Shown: in pieces, positions 50,698 through 58,974 of the stretch
How positions within the stretch are numbered: the first letter of the stretch is position 1
Layout of the letters: every line of letters starts with the position of its first letter
Source of the DNA: Lachnospiraceae bacterium
GTDB lineage: Bacteria > Bacillota > Clostridia > Lachnospirales > Lachnospiraceae
DNA length: 64,000 nt
NCBI GenBank assembly: GCA_017428105.1
Contig: JAFRRM010000004.1
Coordinates: forward strand, 186,001 to 250,000
Direction of reading: 5' to 3'
The notes under the pieces: generated by a model
The model's database searches: none
What the model saw: only the letters and a program-made list of their open reading frames with translations
What the model was told of the DNA's origin: nothing
Position numbers and translations under genes: made by a program

Positions 50698-52455
50698 ATG
50701 ATCTCACTGCAAGATTTAATGACCAAAGCCTGCTCCGAAGCGTTTGCCGCCTGCGGCCTGGACTCTTCCTTCGGCCGCGTGAATGTGTCCAACCGGCCCG
50801 ACCTGTGCGAATATCAGTGCAACGGCGCCTTGGCTGCGGCGAAGGCCGCGCGCCGGAACCCGCTGGAGATCGCGGAAGCGGTGGCAGATCGACTGAAGGA
50901 CAGCGGCCTGTTCGCGTCCGTCGAAGCGGTGCGGCCGGGCTTCATCAATCTGAACGCCTCGCCTGACGCCGCCGCCGGCCTGCTGAACCGTCTGGAAGAA
51001 ATGCCGGACCTGGGCGCGGACAAGCCCGGCGCGGGGAAGACCGTGATCCTGGACTACGGCGGAGCCAACGTGGCCAAGCCCCTGCACGTGGGCCATCTGC
51101 GCAGCGCCATCATCGGCGAGTCCCTAAAGCGCCTGTACCGTTTCATGGGCTATGACGCGATCGGCGACGTGCATCTGGGCGACTGGGGCCTGCAGATGGG
51201 CCTGATCATCGAGGCCGTGAAGGAAGCGCAGCCGGACCTGCCTTATTTTGACCCGGCCTATGCCGGCGAATACCCGGAGGAAGCGCCGTTCACCATCAGC
51301 GACCTGGAGACCATTTATCCGGCCGCGAGCGCGCGGGCCAAAACGGACGAGGCCTTCTCGGAGCGCGCCCATCAGGCCACGCTGCGCCTGCAGCAGGGCG
51401 ATCCCGGCTACGGCGCGCTGTTCCAGCACGTGCTGCGGGTCTCCAAGGCGGACCTGAAAAAGAATTACGACGCGCTGGACGTGCATTTCGAACTCTGGAA
51501 GGGCGAAAGCGACGTGCAGCCCTATATCGCGGACATGCTGGCGGATTTTGAGCGTCAGGGCATCCTGGAGGAAAGCGAAGGCGCGCGTGTGATCGCCGTG
51601 GCCCGGCCGGACGACGGAAAGGAAGTTCCTCCCTGCTTGGTGCAGAAATCCGACGGCGCGTATCTGTACGCCACCACGGACCTGGCCACGATCGTGGAAC
51701 GGGAGAAGCTTTATCACCCGGCGGAGATCTTCTACATCACGGACAAGCGGCAGAGCATGCATTTCGAGCAGGTGTTCCGGGCGGCCCGCATCAGCGGCAT
51801 CGTCCCGGAGGAGACCGCCCTGTCGCATCTGGGCTTCGGCACCATGAACGGCAAGGACGGCAGGCCCTTCAAGACCCGCGACGGCGGCGTGCTGCGTCTG
51901 GAATACCTCCTGAAGGAAGTGAAGGACGCGGTGTACGCGCGGATGGCGGAGACCGACCTGCCGGAGGAAGAAAAGCAGGCGACCGCCGGCATCATCGGCC
52001 TGGCCGCCCTGAAATACGGCGACCTGTCCAACCAGGCGACCAAGGATTACGTGTTCGACCTGGAACGGTTCTCGTCGTTCGAGGGAAATACGGGCCCGTA
52101 TATCCTGTATACCGCTGTGCGGATCCGCTCCATCCTGAGGAAGGTCCGGGAGCAGGGGATCCTGGCCGGGCCCATCCAGCCCGCGGCCGGTCCGGCGGAG
52201 AAAGCCCTGCATCTGGCGCTGCTGAAAGCCCCGCAGGCGCTCGCGGACGCCTTCGCGGAGAAAGCGCCCCACAAACTGTGCCAGTTCATCTACGAACTCT
52301 CCGACCTGTTCAGCGCGTTCTACCGGGACAACCACATCCTGAAGGAAGAGGACGCGGCGCGGAAGAGCGGCTGGATCCGCCTGCTGGAGCTGGCGGAGCG
52401 GGAACTGGTCACGTTCTGCGGCCTGCTGGGATTCGGGATCCCGGAGAGGATGTAA
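50698..52455 (+). CDS. argS: Arginine--tRNA ligase
   Basis: A 585-residue class I synthetase that charges tRNA-Arg. It has the N-terminal ArgRS additional domain, and the HIGH motif appears in VAKPLHVGHLRSAIIG (about residues 125-140). The central region includes YDAIGDVHLGDWGLQMG and the C-terminal helical anticodon domain QFIYELSDLFSAFYRDNHIL. As usual in ArgRS, a canonical KMSKS is absent; GRPFKTRDGGVLRLE takes that position. The ribosome binding site is AGAGGAAAC. It has a separate transcript from prfA. Confidence 0.97.
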   Translation: MISLQDLMTKACSEAFAACGLDSSFGRVNVSNRPDLCEYQCNGALAAAKAARRNPLEIAEAVADRLKDSGLFASVEAVRPGFINLNASPDAAAGLLNRLEEMPDLGADKPGAGKTVILDYGGANVAKPLHVGHLRSAIIGESLKRLYRFMGYDAIGDVHLGDWGLQMGLIIEAVKEAQPDLPYFDPAYAGEYPEEAPFTISDLETIYPAASARAKTDEAFSERAHQATLRLQQGDPGYGALFQHVLRVSKADLKKNYDALDVHFELWKGESDVQPYIADMLADFERQGILEESEGARVIAVARPDDGKEVPPCLVQKSDGAYLYATTDLATIVEREKLYHPAEIFYITDKRQSMHFEQVFRAARISGIVPEETALSHLGFGTMNGKDGRPFKTRDGGVLRLEYLLKEVKDAVYARMAETDLPEEEKQATAGIIGLAALKYGDLSNQATKDYVFDLERFSSFEGNTGPYILYTAVRIRSILRKVREQGILAGPIQPAAGPAEKALHLALLKAPQALADAFAEKAPHKLCQFIYELSDLFSAFYRDNHILKEEDAARKSGWIRLLELAERELVTFCGLLGFGIPERM

Positions 52456-52509
52456 GGAAATATCCGGTATTCTGCATCATTTACAAACTGACGCTTGAGA
52501 CAGCAAAAA

Positions 52510-52543
52510 CCCTGACAGACCGATTACGGCCGGTCTGTCGGGG
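52510..52543. terminator. Inverted repeat downstream of argS
   Basis: A 13-base stem (52510-52522 with 52531-52543, some G-T pairs). T follows only on the minus strand (after the AAAAA at 52505), so plus-strand termination of argS may be Rho-dependent or inefficient. Confidence 0.45.
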
Positions 52544-52572
52544 AAATGTGAACTTAAGGCGGACAAACATAT

Positions 52573-55500
52573 ATGGATAGCAATAGACGAGCGATTTTTC
52601 GCGGTATCCACGAAGGAAAATGGCTTTATATTGAGTATCAGAACAAGCACGGCGAGAAGACAAAGTTCTGGGGTTACGTGCTTGATTTGAATTATAAAAA
52701 TCAGCTGCTGAAACTCTGCGGTATGCACATTCGGAATCTGCGAATCGCAGAATTATATGTTTCGCTTCCGGCCATCATAAAAGCGGAAGTTATTGAAGGT
52801 ACCTGCTGTGACATTAACAGAGATCTGCTGCAGGATATGGCAGATAATGCTGAATACTATTTCCCGATATTTGGCCACACCGGAAAAATGCGGGTTCTGA
52901 GTTATCTGGAAATGTGTTATAAGATGGATAACACACCTTTCTGTTCGGAGTATAAGTTAGTCAAATATCTGGATAATGCCAGATTAGATACAAATTATTA
53001 TCCGTTGTCTGACGAGCAATTTAAGACGATCGTAGGCCTGTTCCAAACAAATCTGAATCAAAAGAAGGAAAAACAGGTTCATATTATCAACCAGCTGGCT
53101 ATGAATGTACTGAGTATTTATACCAAGCAGGGACTTTTTGTATTAGCCTACAGAGAACTGAATTTAGATGTTCGAAATCGTTGTCTTCGTCCCGAAAAAA
53201 CAGTGACCATCTGCCGGGAATTTATGGTGGACGGCACTGTAAAAGAAACGATCCGACGTTATCTGGATGCAGATGAAATGGAACTGCTGGATAATTTTGA
53301 GGAGAATGCGGAACGGATCAAAGACTTGATTTCAGCTCGTTTTCCGAAGGAAAAAGTCGACGATATGCCTGTGGTAATGGGAATCGGACGAAATATCACA
53401 GTTGATCTGAACCGGCAGTATAAAGCTATTGAGGATCAGATGGCAGAAGGAAAGACAACGATCCCTCTGAAGGCTTTCTTTGGAGAACTGCTGGATAAGC
53501 CAAGAAGAAACAAGAACTATCCGATAGTACTGACCGACAAAAAAATCAACCTGGATCAGCTTCTGGCTATTCATAACGCCATAAAATATCCGCTCACCTA
53601 TGTTCAGGGACCTCCCGGAACAGGGAAAACAAGTACGATCATCAACACGATCATGACGGCGTTTTTTAATGAGAAAACAGTGCTGTTTTCATCGTACAAC
53701 AATCATCCGCTGGACGACGTAATGGAGAAGATTTACCGGCTTCAATACCATAAGCAATCTATCCCTTTTCCGTTTCTGCGCATCGGCAATCAGGAAGTGG
53801 TCGCAAAGAGCCTGCAGCATGTCAAAAGACTTCTGGATCAGGCAAAGAATATAAAAGTATTCGACGCAACACTGGACAGAAGACGGGAAGACAGATCTGA
53901 TAGAGCCGCAAGACTATCTGCCATGCTTCGAGAATATGAAGAACTGCTGGATCTGAGAGAAAGGCAGGAAACGATAGACTGCATGCTTGACTTTAGCAAA
54001 GGGAAGCCGGGCCAGGGGAACTCTTTCCCTTTTCTAATGGAACTGACAGGGCAGAAGAACAAGGTCAGCGAGGCGATCGCTTCCAGGGATCATTTCACGG
54101 AGGAACAGGCAAAGAATCTGCTGGATAAAAATGAAGAGGAACTGCTCCAGTACCTGTACTATACATCCGCTAAGTATCTTCACCGGTTGAACGAGAATAA
54201 ATATAATGATTTTAGGGCAATATTGGAAGAAGAGGATAAAAATAAGCAACTGGATGCTTTCAACAAGTATATCCAGAACTCTGTGAAACTGAAAGGACTG
54301 CTGAAAGTCTTTCCCGTAATCATATCAACGTGCCTGTCTGCGTTCCGTCTTGGAGATCCCGAGCCTGTTTTTGATATGATCATCATGGATGAGGCCAGTC
54401 AGTGCAATACGGCTGTTTCCCTGCTGCCGATTATACGGGGCAATAATCTGATGCTGGTCGGAGATCCTCAGCAGTTGAACCCGGTAATATTATTGGATGA
54501 AGCTGTCAATCGGTTGTTGAGGAAAAAATACCAGGTCGGAGATGAATATGATTACCGGGCTAATTCGATTTACAAAACTTTTTTGGCCTGTGATTCAGTG
54601 AGTGACGAGATATTGCTCCACAATCATTATCGTTGCCATGAAAAAATCATCGGGTTTAATAACAAAAAGTACTATCACTCGCGTTTGATAATAAAAAGCG
54701 AGAATTTGGAACCAAGACCGCTGGTCTTTATCGACGTGCCTGGAACTCGTCCGCAAGTAAGAAATACATCAGAGGAAGAAGCGGAGCAGATCATTCGTTT
54801 TGTGGAACGCCATCCGGAAGAATCCATCGGCATTATCACGCCTTTTGTCAATCAAAAGAACCTGATCACGATGAGGCTTAAGGAAAATGGATTGGATAGC
54901 ATACCTTGCGGTACCGTTCATTCATTTCAGGGCGATGAAAAGGATGTGATCCTGTTTTCTACCGCCATTGGTGAGGGAATGGCACGCAGTACCTATAATT
55001 GGCTGAGCAATAATCGGGAACTGATCAATGTTGCCACTTCAAGAGCCCGTAATCAATTACTCATCATGGGGAATCTTGAAAGCATTCAACGCTTGCACGA
55101 AGGTTCTGAAGACGATATTTATGAGCTGATTCAATATGTCAGGGAGAATGGTTTCTATGAAGTTACTCCTAAGGACAGTCATTCACGTGCTTTGGGCGTA
55201 AAGCCTTTTAGTACGGAAACCGAGGAAGCTTTTCTAACAAATTTAAGCCATGCTCTTGATAATATCTGGCTTTCCGACAATCGCTTCACAGTGAAGAAAG
55301 AAGTGCCGATCTCTCAAGTGTTCGAGGTGGACTGGAATGACGAAAAATTGTTCTATACGGGGCGATTTGACTTTGTGATCTACGAAAAACAAGGACAGCA
55401 GGAATTCCCTGTTCTGGCGATCGAATTGGATGGAAAAGAACATTTTGAGGAAGCCGCAGTTCAGAGAAGGGACAGGCGGAAAGAGGCAATCTGTAAGGCT

Positions 55501-55599
55501 CATAATTTACAGCTTATTCGGGTTGAGAACGTCTATGCACGCCGTTATGAGATGATAAAGCAGATCCTGACAGGGTATTTTGAGAAACGCAGACGTTAA
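52573..55599 (+). CDS. SF1 helicase with C-terminal PD-(D/E)XK-type nuclease
   Basis: A 1008-residue protein. The first 60 residues resemble a WYL-like or SH3-like beta fold (GIHEGKWLYIEYQNKHGEKT). The Upf1/Dna2-type SF1 helicase domain has Walker A QGPPGTGKTSTI (about 343-354), Walker B IIMDEASQCN (about 602), motif III LVGDPQQLNPV (about 629), and the late motifs TVHSFQGDEKDVILF and VATSRARNQLLI (about 781 and 821). The C-terminus has a nuclease core GRFDFVIYEKQGQ...LAIELDGKEHF (about 929-958), similar to DUF559/DUF2726/Vsr-type enzymes. Codons are AT-rich beside GC-rich neighbours, suggesting recent acquisition. A defence function (compare Nhi or Mokosh) is plausible but unproven. Confidence 0.85.
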   Translation: MDSNRRAIFRGIHEGKWLYIEYQNKHGEKTKFWGYVLDLNYKNQLLKLCGMHIRNLRIAELYVSLPAIIKAEVIEGTCCDINRDLLQDMADNAEYYFPIFGHTGKMRVLSYLEMCYKMDNTPFCSEYKLVKYLDNARLDTNYYPLSDEQFKTIVGLFQTNLNQKKEKQVHIINQLAMNVLSIYTKQGLFVLAYRELNLDVRNRCLRPEKTVTICREFMVDGTVKETIRRYLDADEMELLDNFEENAERIKDLISARFPKEKVDDMPVVMGIGRNITVDLNRQYKAIEDQMAEGKTTIPLKAFFGELLDKPRRNKNYPIVLTDKKINLDQLLAIHNAIKYPLTYVQGPPGTGKTSTIINTIMTAFFNEKTVLFSSYNNHPLDDVMEKIYRLQYHKQSIPFPFLRIGNQEVVAKSLQHVKRLLDQAKNIKVFDATLDRRREDRSDRAARLSAMLREYEELLDLRERQETIDCMLDFSKGKPGQGNSFPFLMELTGQKNKVSEAIASRDHFTEEQAKNLLDKNEEELLQYLYYTSAKYLHRLNENKYNDFRAILEEEDKNKQLDAFNKYIQNSVKLKGLLKVFPVIISTCLSAFRLGDPEPVFDMIIMDEASQCNTAVSLLPIIRGNNLMLVGDPQQLNPVILLDEAVNRLLRKKYQVGDEYDYRANSIYKTFLACDSVSDEILLHNHYRCHEKIIGFNNKKYYHSRLIIKSENLEPRPLVFIDVPGTRPQVRNTSEEEAEQIIRFVERHPEESIGIITPFVNQKNLITMRLKENGLDSIPCGTVHSFQGDEKDVILFSTAIGEGMARSTYNWLSNNRELINVATSRARNQLLIMGNLESIQRLHEGSEDDIYELIQYVRENGFYEVTPKDSHSRALGVKPFSTETEEAFLTNLSHALDNIWLSDNRFTVKKEVPISQVFEVDWNDEKLFYTGRFDFVIYEKQGQQEFPVLAIELDGKEHFEEAAVQRRDRRKEAICKAHNLQLIRVENVYARRYEMIKQILTGYFEKRRR

Positions 55600-55629
55600 G
55601 GCCATTGACGCTGTATCTGACGCCCTGTC

Positions 55630-55658
55630 TTGACGGCTGCTCATTGTCTCGATATAGT
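55630..55658 (+). promoter_or_regulatory. Promoter of the nitroreductase gene
   Basis: TTGACG (55630-55635), 17 bases, TATAGT (55653-55658), about 45 bases before the start codon. Confidence 0.8.
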
Positions 55659-55704
55659 GGATTTGGATAAAATTGAGAAGTGATTTCTTATCAGGAGGTG
55701 CCCC

Positions 55705-56226
55705 ATGGAAGAATTTTTATCCCTGGCCAAGGCCCGGTATTCCTGCCGCCGGCTGAACGGCGGAGCCATTCCGGCGGAGACGCTGGAGAAGATCCTGGAG
55801 GCGGGACGCTGTGCGCCGACCGCCCATAACAACCAGCCGGTGAAGATCTGGGTGATCGAAAGCCCGGAAGCGCTGGCAGAGGTCAAAGCGGCCGCGCAGT
55901 TTCCCTTCGTGCAGGCGGCGGACTGCGTCCTGGCCGTCGGCGCACTGCCTTCGGAGGCCTGGGTGCGTCCGTTTGACGGCAAGAACTTTGCGGACGTGGA
56001 CGGCGCCATCGTGGCCACGCAGATGATGCTGGCGATCCATGACCTGGGGCTGGCGACTACCTGGGTGGGGCATTTCGACGCGGACAAACTCAAAGCCGCG
56101 TTCCCGGAAATGATCCCGTACGACATGATCGCCCTTTTCCCGCTGGGCTGGCCGGCCGAGGAGGCGAAGCCGTCCCGGCTGCACGAGGACCGGAAGCCGG
56201 CGGAAGAGAGCGTCGCAAGACTGTAA
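55705..56226 (+). CDS. Nitroreductase family protein
   Basis: A 173-residue FMN-dependent reductase. The N-terminal RYSCRRLNGGAIPAETLEKI is the standard flavin phosphate site, followed by GRCAPTAHNNQPVKIWVI, which is highly conserved in the family. The C-terminal half has DVDGAIVATQMMLAIHDLG and the final ALFPLGWPAEEAKPSRLHEDRKP segment. Size and pattern match the smaller single-domain oxidoreductases. The substrate is unknown. ATG follows AGGAGGTGCCCC. It has its own promoter and shares a terminator with the convergent rluA-type gene. Confidence 0.9.
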   Translation: MEEFLSLAKARYSCRRLNGGAIPAETLEKILEAGRCAPTAHNNQPVKIWVIESPEALAEVKAAAQFPFVQAADCVLAVGALPSEAWVRPFDGKNFADVDGAIVATQMMLAIHDLGLATTWVGHFDADKLKAAFPEMIPYDMIALFPLGWPAEEAKPSRLHEDRKPAEESVARL

Positions 56227-56243
56227 AAGCGCGGAAACACCGC

Positions 56244-56294
56244 AAAAAAGACGGTTTTCACCGGAGGAAGCGATCCGGTGAGAGCCGTCTTTTT
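56244..56294. terminator. Bidirectional terminator between convergent genes
   Basis: The two nested stems AAAAGACGG/CCGTCTTTT and CACCGG/CCGGTG have A-run and T-run at opposite ends. The element overlaps the last codon of the pseudouridine synthase gene. Confidence 0.85.
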
Positions 56295-57312
56295 ATCGTG
56301 CGGCAAAACCGTTTCCCAGCAGGGAAGCCATGTCGGGCGGAAGAGGAGAAGAGAGCGTGACTGTTTCCCCGGTCTCCGGATGGGAAAAGGAGATCTCCGC
56401 GGCGTGCAGTGCGCTGCGGCGGATCTGTCCGGAGAAAAGGCGGTTGACGGCCGGGTCGCCGTACAGGGGATCGCCCAGCAGGGGATGGCCGATGGCCGCC
56501 AGGTGAGCGCGGATCTGGTGCATGCGGCCGGAGGAAAGACGCAGTTTCAGGAGGGCATAGCCGGGAAAGATCCGTTCCACGGTAAAGCGGGTCAGAGCGG
56601 GGAGAATGCCGGGGGCCGGCGGGACGGAGACGGGCGGCTCATGGGAGAGCGTCCCGGCCTCTCCGGCCGGCGGATCACCCGCGGCCGGCATCAGCCGTTC
56701 GATCCGGGTGTCGGGATCGCGTACCGGCTTCAGCGGGATCGAAACGCAATGCTCCGTTCCGTCGGCTGCAAACGCCCCGGCCGCCAGCGCCAGATAGGTT
56801 TTCCCGAAGCCATCCCGGGCTTTTTCCGTTTGCAGCTGATGCGCCGTCTGCTCGTTTTTGGCGCACAGGACCAGTCCGCTGGTGTCCCTGTCCAGCCGCC
56901 CGAGCAGATGGACGCGCGCGGCCGGATCGGTCCGGTCCAGGTAGTCCTGCAGCAGATTGGCCAGCGTGTCCTGCCGGTGCCCGCCCGCGGGGTGGACGGC
57001 CAGGCCGGCCGGTTTGTCGACAGCCAGAAGAAGCGTGTCTTCGTAAAGGACGGTCAGCGGCAGATCCGGTCCCGCGTACGGGAGCAGCTTTTTCGTCCGG
57101 GCGGGGGAGTCTTCGCGCGGCAGCGTCAGGATGTCGCCGGTGCGGAGCACGGTATTGCTGCGGGCGCGGACGCCGTTCACGCGGATGCCGTCGGGCCTGA
57201 ATTTCAGCGAGCGGAGATGTGCGCCGGACAGATGAAGACACGTTTTTAAGACCTGCTCTGCGGTCAGGCCTTCCAGCTTTTCCGGTACCGTGAACGTGAT
57301 CGGCGGGATCAT
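56293..57312 (-). CDS. RluA family pseudouridine synthase
   Basis: A 339-residue RNA pseudouridine synthase. An S4-like RNA-binding domain fills residues about 15-60 (LRSLKFRPDGIRVNGVRARS). The catalytic core has VLYEDTLLLAVDKPAGLAVH and the signature LLGRLDRDTSGLVLCAKN (about residues 133-150), with aspartate in RLD as the nucleophile. RMHQIRAHLAAIGHPLLGDP is the conserved late motif. The exact rRNA or tRNA target cannot be told from sequence. ATG is preceded by AAGGAGACGCC on the minus strand. Confidence 0.93.
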   Translation of the reverse strand: MIPPITFTVPEKLEGLTAEQVLKTCLHLSGAHLRSLKFRPDGIRVNGVRARSNTVLRTGDILTLPREDSPARTKKLLPYAGPDLPLTVLYEDTLLLAVDKPAGLAVHPAGGHRQDTLANLLQDYLDRTDPAARVHLLGRLDRDTSGLVLCAKNEQTAHQLQTEKARDGFGKTYLALAAGAFAADGTEHCVSIPLKPVRDPDTRIERLMPAAGDPPAGEAGTLSHEPPVSVPPAPGILPALTRFTVERIFPGYALLKLRLSSGRMHQIRAHLAAIGHPLLGDPLYGDPAVNRLFSGQIRRSALHAAEISFSHPETGETVTLSSPLPPDMASLLGNGFAAR

Positions 57313-57401
57313 GGCGTCTCCTTGCTGGCCGCTCCGGCGGCTCTGTCTTTATGGTATCAGAACCGGCGCGCTTCCGCCAGTGGCAAAAACGATCTTTTGA
57401 G

Positions 57402-57431
57402 TTGATTTATGGCTTCCGGTTTTGCTATAAT
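57402..57431 (+). promoter_or_regulatory. Likely promoter of the SDR gene
   Basis: TTGATT (57402-57407), 18 bases, and a perfect TATAAT (57426-57431), about 65 bases before the ATG at 57498. Confidence 0.6.
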
Positions 57432-57497
57432 GTATCAAATACCATGAAACGAATGACTGACAGGTCTTCCGTCCGGACGGGAAACGGAGGAGGCACG

Positions 57498-58262
57498 ATG
57501 GAGACGGTTCTGATCACAGGAGCGACTTCCGGCATCGGCCGGGCGTTCGCCGGGCATTACGCGGCCCGGGGCTGCCGTCTGCTCCTGGCCGGCCGGGACC
57601 CGGAAAAACTGGAGAGGCTGGCGGCGGAACTGAAGACGGAATGCCGCCTGCTGGCCGCGGATCTGGCGGATGAAGCACAGGTCCGGCAGCTGGCGGAAAC
57701 GCTGCGGGAAGAGCCCGTCGGCGTGTTCATCAACAACGCGGGCTTCGGCGTCGCCGGCCCGTTCTGGGAGACCGACGCGGAAAAGGAGACTGCCATGCTG
57801 AAGGTCAATGACCTGGCGATGCATCTTCTTTTCAAGAGCATCCTCAGGGGGATGCAGGCCCGGGGACGGGGCACGATCGTGAACGTCGCGTCCTCCGCGG
57901 GGCTCCTGCCCGGCGGACCGTACATGGCGGCCTACTATGCATCCAAGGCCTATGCCGCGTCCCTGACCAAAGCCGTGGCGCGGGAACTGCGGGAAGCGGG
58001 CAGCCCTGTGTACGTCTGCGCGCTGTGCCCGGGACCGGTGGATACGAATTTCAACCGGAATGCGGACGTCTCCTTCTCCTTGAAGGGCATTACGGCGGAG
58101 GAATGCGTGAAGGCGTGCCTGGCGGGGATGGCGCGGAAGAAAACGGTGATCGTTCCCACGGCGCGGATGCGGGCGGCCGTCTTTTCGCGGCGCATCCTGC
58201 CGGAAAAAGCGATGCTGGCTGTCACGGGACGCCAGCAGAAAAAGAAGATCCGGCCGAAATGA
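57498..58262 (+). CDS. Short-chain dehydrogenase/reductase family protein
   Basis: A 254-residue SDR oxidoreductase. The Rossmann dinucleotide motif is VLITGATSGIGRAFAGHYA (residues 4-22), the NNAG motif is FINNAGFGVA, and the catalytic set is serine in NVASSAGLLP and YxxxK in AAYYASKAYAASLTK. PGPVDTNF follows near residue 180. Substrate is unknown. ATG 57498 follows ACGGAGGAGGCACG; the frame opens further upstream at 57351 but overlaps the promoter. The pncA gene follows 60 bases later, perhaps on the same transcript. Confidence 0.92.
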   Translation: METVLITGATSGIGRAFAGHYAARGCRLLLAGRDPEKLERLAAELKTECRLLAADLADEAQVRQLAETLREEPVGVFINNAGFGVAGPFWETDAEKETAMLKVNDLAMHLLFKSILRGMQARGRGTIVNVASSAGLLPGGPYMAAYYASKAYAASLTKAVARELREAGSPVYVCALCPGPVDTNFNRNADVSFSLKGITAEECVKACLAGMARKKTVIVPTARMRAAVFSRRILPEKAMLAVTGRQQKKKIRPK

Positions 58263-58321
58263 AGGCCGGGCGGTATGGCGGAAAAGCAGGAAGCCGGTTT
58301 AACGGCGCAGGGAGGCCTGGT

Positions 58322-58843
58322 ATGGACAAATATCTGATCGTGGTGGATATGCAGAAAGACTTTGTGGACGGCTCGCTGGGCACGGCGGAGGCGCAGCAGA
58401 TCGTCCCCGCGGTACGGGCGAAGATCGAAGCGCACGAAGGCCCGGTGATCTTTACCCGGGATACGCACGGCCCGGATTACCTGAACACGCAGGAAGGCCG
58501 CTTCCTGCCCGTGGAACATTGCCTCCGCGGCACGGAAGGATGGGAGATCATCCGGGAACTGCGGGATCTGGCGGCCCGCCCGGGGACGCTCGTGATCGAT
58601 AAACCTTCCTTCGGCTCCACCGTCCTCGCCGCCCTGCTCACCGAGAAGCGGGAGAGCATCGCAGGCGTGGAGATCATCGGCCTCTGCACGGACATCTGCG
58701 TGGTGTCCAACGCACTGATGATCAAGGCCGCGCTCCCGGAAGTGCCGCTGTCCGTGGACAGCGCGTGCTGCGCCGGAGTCACGCCGGCAAAACATGAGGC
58801 TGCGCTGGAGACGATGCGGAGCTGCCAGATCGTGATAAAATGA
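58322..58843 (+). CDS. pncA: Nicotinamidase-type isochorismatase-fold hydrolase
   Basis: A 173-residue cysteine hydrolase. Aspartate in LIVVDMQKDFVDG (D9), lysine in VIDKPSFGST and the nucleophilic cysteine in GLCTDICVVSNALM form the catalytic triad of the nicotinamidase/isochorismatase fold. FTRDTHGPDYLNT has the metal-site D-x-H of nicotinamidases. It immediately precedes nicotinate phosphoribosyltransferase, NAD synthetase and NadD, so hydrolysis of nicotinamide to nicotinate is the likely role. A GGAGGCCTGGT ribosome binding site lies before the ATG; the longer frame from 58025 is inside the SDR gene and not credible. Confidence 0.85.
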   Translation: MDKYLIVVDMQKDFVDGSLGTAEAQQIVPAVRAKIEAHEGPVIFTRDTHGPDYLNTQEGRFLPVEHCLRGTEGWEIIRELRDLAARPGTLVIDKPSFGSTVLAALLTEKRESIAGVEIIGLCTDICVVSNALMIKAALPEVPLSVDSACCAGVTPAKHEAALETMRSCQIVIK

Positions 58844-58900
58844 CGACCGCGAGATCTTATGGCGGACGTCATGTTCTTCCCGGAACAGTCAATCATGCTT

Positions 58901-58906
58901 TATAAT
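58901..58906 (+). promoter_or_regulatory. Probable -10 box of the pncB promoter
   Basis: A perfect TATAAT. The matching -35 is weak (TTCCCG at 58877-58882, 18 bases away), so activation or a weak promoter is likely. Confidence 0.45.
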
Positions 58907-58974
58907 TAGCTTTTCAACTATCTGAGAAAGGATATCTGTATTTCTTTTTGGGGGAATACGACACGGAGGACAAC

